Source: Acidobacteriota bacterium (GTDB taxonomy: Bacteria; Acidobacteriota; Thermoanaerobaculia; Multivoradales; JAHZIX01). From it: a stretch of 9,172 nt of DNA. Below the pieces are notes generated by a model. That model searched no databases, had not been told where the DNA came from, and saw only the letters and a list, made by a program, of their open reading frames with translations. Position numbers and translations under genes: made by a program. Positions 4,836 through 9,172 of the stretch are shown in pieces (position 1 is the first letter of the stretch; each line of letters opens with the position of its first letter). The stretch covers positions 1 through 9,172 of the forward strand of contig JAGQSE010000261.1 of NCBI GenBank assembly GCA_020439725.1, read 5' to 3'.

Positions 4836-5693
4836 TCAGCGGGGTGGGCGGAAGCTGCTGCTGTGGTGCCGGCCGCCGACGGGATCGCTCGGTTGCGTCG
4901 TGGTCGTCGCGGGTCGAGAGCGGTGGGGCGAGGCGCCGCGGCGCTGGCCTCGGGCTTCGAGCTCGCGCTCGACGTTGGGAGAGACCCGCGGCACGACAGC
5001 CCCGCCCACCGGGTAGTAAACGCCCTGATAGTAGGTGCCGGTCGTGGCGCTGCCGCCATAGATCGGCTGTGCGGCAAGCCCGATCACCGGTTCCTGGTCG
5101 CGGGACAGCTCGGCTTCGAGGCGCGCGAGCTCGGCTTCCAGCCGTGCCTGCTCGAGGTCCGAGCGGCGCTCCGCCGATGCCCTCGCCTGCTCGAGGATCA
5201 GAATGCGGTCCCGCTGCGCCGGGGTCACCCAGGAACCACGGAAGTCGACCTCGCCGCGGCGCAGATGGGCCTCCTCTTCGGTGAGCCACTGGCCGTCGAC
5301 CCGCAAGTAGCCGAGAGCCCGCCGGGCCTCGGCATGGTCCGGATCGATGGCGAGGACCTCCTCGAGGAGACGGCTGGCGAGGGTGTAGGCGTCGTGGTCC
5401 CGGCACCACTGGGCGAGCTCGTAGAGGCCCTGAGCGTCGTCCGGCTCGAGCTCGTGGAGCCGCCGGGCGACCTCCTCGTCGAGGGTGGCCGACGGCTCGA
5501 CGGAAGCCACCATGTCGGCGCCGAAGGTGATCGAGCCGTAGGGCAGGACCACCTCGACCTGGCCGTCACCGGTGTCGCGCACCTTGCCCTCGAGGTCGCC
5601 GCCGTTCTTGAGCTTGACGACGTCCGCCGACGCCGGCAGCGTGGCCACCGCTCCGAGCAGGGCGAGGGAGACGAAGAGGATCGGGCGGGTCAT
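4836..5693 (-). CDS. Secreted TPR / coiled-coil protein of unknown function
   Basis: The 285-residue protein has a clear Sec signal peptide (TRPILFVSLALLGAVATLPASA, cleavage likely after A23). A small beta-rich domain follows, DVVKLKNGGDLEGKVRDTGD (24-43) continuing to about 67, a type seen in secreted proteins of Acidobacteriota and Planctomycetota as I recall. Residues 75-130 look like one or two TPR repeats (YELAQWCRDHDAYTLASRLL with LAIDPDHAEARRALGYL). Two short Trp motifs, DGQWLTEEE (133-141) and RGSWVTPAQ (152-160), follow, then a charged coiled coil with the repeat LEAELAR LEAELSR (185-198) and a low-complexity Tyr/Gly then Ser/Pro/Arg tail. AGGAGG 6-7 nt before the ATG supports the start. 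It is divergent from gldC. It is probably periplasmic or envelope-associated; no enzyme signature is seen. Confidence 0.8.
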   Translation of the reverse strand: MTRPILFVSLALLGAVATLPASADVVKLKNGGDLEGKVRDTGDGQVEVVLPYGSITFGADMVASVEPSATLDEEVARRLHELEPDDAQGLYELAQWCRDHDAYTLASRLLEEVLAIDPDHAEARRALGYLRVDGQWLTEEEAHLRRGEVDFRGSWVTPAQRDRILILEQARASAERRSDLEQARLEAELARLEAELSRDQEPVIGLAAQPIYGGSATTGTYYQGVYYPVGGAVVPRVSPNVERELEARGQRRGASPHRSRPATTTTQPSDPVGGRHHSSSFRPPR

Positions 5694-5795
5694 GGCGTCC
5701 TCCTGGGCACGGTGGGGGGAAACTCGAGTCTACCCTTTGAGAACGGCGATCCCTTCGAACGAATTCCGCCCACCTCGGAGCGGGCGGCGGCGGGG

Positions 5796-5817
5796 TGCTA
5801 CGATCCGGCGCCGGATC
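5796..5817 (+). promoter_or_regulatory. Candidate gldC promoter with 16-bp palindromic operator
   Basis: TGCTACGAT (5796-5804) matches the extended -10 pattern TGnTAnnnT. A perfect 16-bp palindrome, GATCCGGCGCCGGATC (5802-5817), overlaps its 3' half and the expected transcription start. The site lies in the 197-bp divergent intergenic region, about 74 bp before the gldC ATG. No -35 hexamer is evident. A repressor site is inferred, not shown. Confidence 0.35.
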
Positions 5818-5821
5818 AGCA

Positions 5822-5841
5822 GCGGCCGCACCGACGGCCGC
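5822..5841. other. Hairpin in the gldC leader
   Basis: GCGGCCG (5822-5828) pairs with CGGCCGC (5835-5841) around the loop CACCGA, a 7-bp stem in the predicted 5' leader of gldC, 40 nt before its Shine-Dalgarno. Its role is unknown; it may be chance in GC-rich DNA. Confidence 0.3.
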
Positions 5842-5890
5842 CGGTTCCTCGCCGATCATCCCGCGAGAGCCTCACCCCCTGGAGGACACC

Positions 5891-6265
5891 ATGACCGAGA
5901 CACCGGCCCGCCGCCCGCGCGATCGCGAGATCAAGCTCGTCGTCCGTCTGGACGAGAACAACGTACCCGAGGAGATCCGCTGGCAGGCCACCGACTCGCC
6001 GGAGCCGGGGCCTCAAGCCGCGGAAGCCTTTCTGCTCTCGCTGTGGGACGCCGACTCGCAGACCTCGCTACGGATCGACCTGTGGACCAAGAAGCTCCAG
6101 GTCGACCACATGAACGCCTTCGTCCTGCAGAATCTCTTCACGCTGGCGGACACCTTCCAGAACGCCACCGGCAACGAGGAGCGAGCCGAAGAGATCCGCG
6201 CCTTCGCCGGCGACCTGGCGGCCCGCCTCGAGCTGCCACCGGAGACCGGCGGCAGCGGGACCTGA
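5891..6265 (+). CDS. gldC: GldC-like protein (gliding motility-associated family)
   Basis: The 124-residue protein resembles GldC, a small cytoplasmic protein that supports gliding motility in Flavobacterium. The shared pattern, recalled from the family, is clear: REIKLVVRLDENNVPEEIRW (12-31), then an acidic spacer, then LLSLWDADSQTSLRIDLWTK (48-67), VDHMNAFVLQ (71-80), LADTFQNATGNEE (85-97) and a C-terminal helix AGDLAARLEL. Length matches the family apart from a Thr/Gly-rich tail. GGAGG at 5881-5885 sits 5 nt before the ATG and decides the start against an in-frame ATG at 5795. No other gld, spr or por gene is visible, so a motility role here is doubtful. It is divergent from a secreted-protein gene and convergent with an aminotransferase 30 bp away. 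Confidence 0.85.
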   Translation: MTETPARRPRDREIKLVVRLDENNVPEEIRWQATDSPEPGPQAAEAFLLSLWDADSQTSLRIDLWTKKLQVDHMNAFVLQNLFTLADTFQNATGNEERAEEIRAFAGDLAARLELPPETGGSGT

Positions 6266-6287
6266 GCTACCCCGCGACCGGGGTGGC
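6266..6287. terminator. Hairpin filling the gldC / aminotransferase convergent gap
   Basis: GCTACCCCG (6266-6274) pairs with CGGGGTGGC (6279-6287) over 9 bp with one G-T pair, around the loop CGAC. It begins at the base after the gldC stop and ends 8 bp before the aminotransferase stop. The position suggests a bidirectional terminator, although no T-tract follows on either strand. Confidence 0.5.
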
Positions 6288-6295
6288 GCGACCGC

Positions 6296-7459
6296 TCAGC
6301 GGCCGAGGAGCTCGGCGAGGATGTCGAAGCCGCGCAGCACCTGCTCCGGCGGGGCGGCGGTGAAGCAGACGCGGACGTGGGTCGGGTAGGGGCCGAAGCT
6401 CGGACCCGGCGCGACGAGCAGCCCGCGGTCGGCGCAGCGCTCGAGGAAACCGACCAGCCCGCGCTCGTCGAGCTGCGGCGAGACGTCGGGAAAGAGAAAG
6501 GTGCTGCCCGCGGGGACCGGCTCGCCGAGCTTCGCGGCCGCCGCGCGGCCGAGCTCGGCGTAGCGCTGGCGGGCGTGGGCAGCCCAGTCGGCGCCGGCAC
6601 CGCTCTCGAGGGCACGGAGAGCGGCGAGCTGTGACGGCGTCGGCGCGCAGTAGTAGGTGTGGGTGCCGATCTTCTTGAGCTCCGCCAGCGTCGCGGCCGG
6701 ACCTACCAAGTAGCCGCAGCGGTTGCCGGTCATGCCATAGGCCTTCGAAAAGCTCTGTGCGGTGATCACCCGGGCGGGGTCGAGGGGGCGCAGGTGGACG
6801 TGCTCGCCGGCGTAGACGAACTCGTCGTAGACCTCGTCGGAGATCACCCACAGATCCTCTTCGGCGGCCCAGGCCACCAGCGCTTCGGCCCACTCGCGGG
6901 GCAGCACCCGGCCGCTGGGGTTGTGCGGCGTGTTGAGGTAGATGGCGACGGTGCGTTCGGTGCGGCGGCGGCGGAAGGCGTCGACGGCTTCCTCAGCGCT
7001 CGTCGGGACCTCCGGTCCGGCGAAGAAGGGTACCGGCACCGGCGTGCCCCGGAAGGCCTGGCACATGCCGGCGATGAGCGGCCAGTAGGGCGCCATGATC
7101 AGCATCTCGTCGCCGGGATCGAGCAGCGCGCCGACCGCCGTCGACAGGGCGGCGGTGGCACCGGCGGAGATCATCACCTCGTCGGGGCTGGTGGCCAGAC
7201 CGCTTCGCGCCCCGATATGGGTCGCCACCGCGCGCCGCAGCTCTTTGAGCCCCGCCGGTGGCGAGTAGCGATGCATTCCGGGATGCTCGGCCACCGTCAG
7301 GTCCTCCATGCGGCAACCCTCCGGCGGCTCCATCCAGGTGTCGCCGATGTTGAGCGGGATCACCTCGCCGCTCCACGAGCGCAGACGCTCGGCGACGCTC
7401 GAGTAGACCGAGCCGCTCATGGCGGCGATGGCGGGGGAGGAGGCGGGGAATCGGGGCAT
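6296..7459 (-). CDS. Pyridoxal-phosphate aminotransferase, class I/II (fold type I)
   Basis: The 387-residue enzyme would transfer an amino group between an amino acid and a 2-oxo acid in the cytoplasm, using PLP. The family residues are in order: the substrate-loop segment HRYSPPAGLKELRRAVA (63-79), SAGATAALSTAV (98-109) for phosphate binding, APYWP (123-127) with an aromatic stacking residue, NTPHNPSG (176-183) with N180, SDEVYDEF (207-214) with D208 and Y211, SFSKAYGMTGNRCGY (236-250) with the Schiff-base Lys K239 and phosphate-binding R247, and R363 in HVRVCF for the substrate carboxylate. Length is standard. GGAG 6 nt before the ATG supports the start. It follows the RND-OMF gene on the same strand but a strong hairpin lies between them, so it probably has its own promoter. 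The substrate cannot be told from sequence alone. Confidence 0.93.
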   Translation of the reverse strand: MPRFPASSPAIAAMSGSVYSSVAERLRSWSGEVIPLNIGDTWMEPPEGCRMEDLTVAEHPGMHRYSPPAGLKELRRAVATHIGARSGLATSPDEVMISAGATAALSTAVGALLDPGDEMLIMAPYWPLIAGMCQAFRGTPVPVPFFAGPEVPTSAEEAVDAFRRRRTERTVAIYLNTPHNPSGRVLPREWAEALVAWAAEEDLWVISDEVYDEFVYAGEHVHLRPLDPARVITAQSFSKAYGMTGNRCGYLVGPAATLAELKKIGTHTYYCAPTPSQLAALRALESGAGADWAAHARQRYAELGRAAAAKLGEPVPAGSTFLFPDVSPQLDERGLVGFLERCADRGLLVAPGPSFGPYPTHVRVCFTAAPPEQVLRGFDILAELLGR

Positions 7460-7531
7460 GGCGATCTCCGATGAGGTCCAGTGAGCCGGGTCGGTCGAGG
7501 GCTTGCGCGGATTCTATCGGCTAGGTGGGTC

Positions 7532-7568
7532 CGGGGCGGCGACCGGCGGATCCCGGTCTGCCGCCCCG
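7532..7568 (-). terminator. 15-bp hairpin after the RND-OMF gene
   Basis: CGGGGCGGC (7532-7540) pairs with GCCGCCCCG (7560-7568), and inside it GACCGG (7541-7546) pairs with CCGGTC (7553-7558), with one bulged T and the loop CGGATC. It lies 44 bp beyond the minus-strand stop at 7613 and is very stable. It has no T-tract, so it may stop transcription with help from Rho, or protect the mRNA 3' end. On the minus strand TAGAAT (7511-7516) just past it could be a -10 for the aminotransferase. Confidence 0.55.
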
Positions 7569-7612
7569 TGGATCGACTGCGATCCCCTCGGGCTGGCCGT
7601 CGAGATGGGCCC

Positions 7613-9172
7613 TCAGGATGGAGCACCGGCCGGCGCCAGGCTGCCGCGGGCCAGCTCGAGCCGCGTCCAGGCGCGCACCATCTCGAGGGCCGCCAGGTCG
7701 CGGCGGGTCTGCTGATCGCGGAGCGCCGCCTCGGCCGCGAGCAGGTCGTTGGTGGTGGCACGACCGGCGTCATAGCGCTGGCGCTCGACCCGCAGGGTCT
7801 CGCCGGCCTGTTCGACCCCGGTCTCGCCCACCGCCAGGGCGCCACGGGCGGTGTGCAGCCCGGCGAGGGCCGAGCGGATCTCGAGCTCGACACCCCGTCG
7901 GGCCTCGTCGAGGTCGGCTCGCCGTGCGGCGGCCTGGGCCTCGAGGGCGGCGCGCCGTGGACCGTGGGTGCCGGCGGCGAAGGGTCGCCAGGAGACCGTC
8001 ACGCCGGCTTCGACCCAATTGTCGGCGGCGTAGGGACTGCCGCTGGTCCAGGTCCAGCGGGCGTTGGCGGCGAGGCTCGGCAGGCGCTCGGCACCCACCG
8101 CGGCGCGTTGGAGCTCGAGAGCCTCGAGCCCGTGGCGGAGCGCCGCCAGGTCGGCTCGGGCGCTCACCGCCTCGCGCACCAGCTGGTCGACCGCCGGCGG
8201 CTGAGGGATCTCCGCGAGCTCCAGCTTTCGGGGCTCGACCGGACCATCCTCGCCGATGGCGGCTCCCAGCGCTCGGGTGGCGACGGCGCGGCGCTCGGCA
8301 AGGGCGAGGAGCTCCTGCCGGGCCGAGTCGAGGGCCAGCTCGACCTTGAGCGCGTCGGCCTCGAGGGAGCGTCCGGCGTCGACCCGGGCGCGGGTGTCGC
8401 GGAGCCGGGTCTCGAGGCTGGCGACGAAGCCTTCGGTGGCTTCTCGCCGTGCGTCCAGGGCGAGGACGTCGAGAAAGGCCTCGGCGGCGTTCGCGGCGGC
8501 CTGTTCGGCGCTGCGCTCGGCGATCTCCTGCGCCGCCACGGCTTCGCGCCGCGCGGCGGGGGCGGCGTAGAACAGGCGGGCCGGCTCGAGGAGCGGCTGG
8601 ACGAGCTCAACCTGAGCGCTCTCGGTGCGGCGGTCTCCGAAGGGGAAGTCCCCGATGGGCGTCACCAGCTCGAGGTCGCGATCCCGCTCGCTGGCGCTGC
8701 CACCGGCAGTGAGCGTCGGCAGCAGCGCGGCTCGGCGAGCGGCGACGGCGGCGTGGTCGGCGGCTTCGGCTTCGTACCGGGAGGCCACCACCCGTGGGCG
8801 GTCGACGGCCCGCGCCATGGCCTGGTCGAGGGTGAGCGAGATCGCCGCCGGCTCCTGGGCTCGCGCCGGCAGCACCACCGCCACCACCAAGGCGCCGGTG
8901 ACCGCCGCCTCGCGCCACCGCCGGCGCCAGGCCTTGGGCGGCGTGAAGAGCAGGGCGTAGAGCGCCGGCACCACCAGCACCGTCAACACCGTCGAGGCGA
9001 TGAGCCCCGAGATCATCGCCCAGGCCATCGGCGGCCACAGCGTCGACGGCGAGAAGGCGAGGGGGATCAGACCGGCGACGGTGGTGGCGGTAGTCAGCAG
9101 GATGGGGCGAAGCCTCCGCTCCACCGCCTCGACCAGCGCGACACCGAGGCTGGCGCCTTCGTCGCGGCGGGC
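7613..9172 (-). CDS. RND efflux transporter C-terminus fused to a TolC-type outer-membrane factor (5' end outside window)
   Basis: One open frame of 519 in-window residues joins two normally separate efflux proteins. Residues 1-76 are the end of an inner-membrane RND pump: RRLRPILLTTATTVAGLIPLA (19-39) and MISGLIASTVLTVLVVPALY (53-72) are the last membrane segments of AcrB/CzcA-type pumps. A basic linker (TPPKAWRRRWRE, 77-88) leads to a hydrophobic stretch AAVTGALVVAVVLPARAQ (89-106) resembling a signal peptide, then a whole outer-membrane factor (about 107-519) with LTLDQAMARAVDRPRVVASRYEAEAA, long Ala-rich helices and a second repeat starting near residue 310. No stop lies between them, and no good internal start or ribosome-binding site is seen for a separate TolC. 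Export of drugs or metals is likely; substrate unknown. A fusion is the simplest reading; an in-window frameshift error is the alternative. Confidence 0.88.
   Translation of the reverse strand, partial: ARRDEGASLGVALVEAVERRLRPILLTTATTVAGLIPLAFSPSTLWPPMAWAMISGLIASTVLTVLVVPALYALLFTPPKAWRRRWREAAVTGALVVAVVLPARAQEPAAISLTLDQAMARAVDRPRVVASRYEAEAADHAAVAARRAALLPTLTAGGSASERDRDLELVTPIGDFPFGDRRTESAQVELVQPLLEPARLFYAAPAARREAVAAQEIAERSAEQAAANAAEAFLDVLALDARREATEGFVASLETRLRDTRARVDAGRSLEADALKVELALDSARQELLALAERRAVATRALGAAIGEDGPVEPRKLELAEIPQPPAVDQLVREAVSARADLAALRHGLEALELQRAAVGAERLPSLAANARWTWTSGSPYAADNWVEAGVTVSWRPFAAGTHGPRRAALEAQAAARRADLDEARRGVELEIRSALAGLHTARGALAVGETGVEQAGETLRVERQRYDAGRATTNDLLAAEAALRDQQTRRDLAALEMVRAWTRLELARGSLAPAGAPS

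Noticed and set aside
5795..5890. N-terminal extension of GldC from an ATG at 5795
   Set aside because: The extension is not GldC-like, overlaps the likely promoter, and GGAGG at 5881-5885 points to the ATG at 5891.
4611..5894. 427-residue plus-strand open frame
   Set aside because: It overlaps the selD end and is antisense to the secreted-protein gene; no recognisable domain.
7613..9124. RND-OMF protein starting at GTG 9124
   Set aside because: The frame is open to the window edge and encodes further RND sequence (GASLGVALVEAVE), so the true start is outside.
1..9172. CRISPR array, rRNA genes, prophage genes
   Set aside because: No regularly spaced repeats, rRNA sequence or phage structural genes were seen.

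Overview
The window is GC-rich bacterial chromosome with compact genes on both strands. It holds the 3' end of a housekeeping gene (serS), one tRNA, six further protein genes and one insertion sequence. The lineage cannot be fixed from this sequence. The mix of a GldC-like protein (best known from Bacteroidota), a selenocysteine-type SelD, a secreted protein of a kind I associate with Acidobacteriota and Planctomycetota, and very high GC would suit an Acidobacteriota-like soil or sediment bacterium. That is inference only.

Layout. 1-270 (+) is the C-terminus of seryl-tRNA synthetase, followed at 330-419 by tRNA-Ser(UGA) with an encoded CCA. 456-1643 (-) is a phytanoyl-CoA dioxygenase-like (PhyH) Fe(II)/2-oxoglutarate oxygenase with an unusual C-terminal coiled tail. 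1644-1947 has no gene but is highly structured: a 151-bp foldback element (1700-1850), then the folded leader of an IS110-family transposase (1948-3216, +). 3217-3747 has no recognisable gene and carries several hairpins. 3748-4797 (+) is selD, whose real reading frame runs through an in-frame TGA at 3802-3804. This TGA sits at the catalytic Cys/Sec position, so the product is itself a selenoprotein. 4836-5693 (-) is a secreted TPR/coiled-coil protein convergent with selD. 5891-6265 (+) is a GldC homologue. 6296-7459 (-) is a class I/II aminotransferase. 7613-9172 (-) is the 3' part of one open frame that joins the C-terminus of an RND efflux pump to a whole TolC-type outer-membrane factor.

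How the genes relate. No long operon is visible. Most neighbours are convergent or divergent, and short hairpins fill some gaps (6266-6287, 7532-7568). serS and tRNA-Ser form a small serine-decoding pair. selD makes selenophosphate for selenocysteine synthesis and needs that same pathway for its own translation, so SelA, SelB and tRNA-Sec should exist elsewhere in the genome. The RND-OMF fusion would supply two of the three parts of a tripartite efflux pump; the membrane-fusion protein should lie upstream, outside the window.

Best leads: the selenocysteine SelD, missed if TGA is read as stop; the RND-TolC fusion; the GldC homologue without visible gliding genes; the structured IS110 leader, a bridge-RNA or translation-control candidate; the 1700-1850 foldback element; and a shared -10-like box exactly 6 nt before two start codons that lack a Shine-Dalgarno, suggesting leaderless mRNAs.
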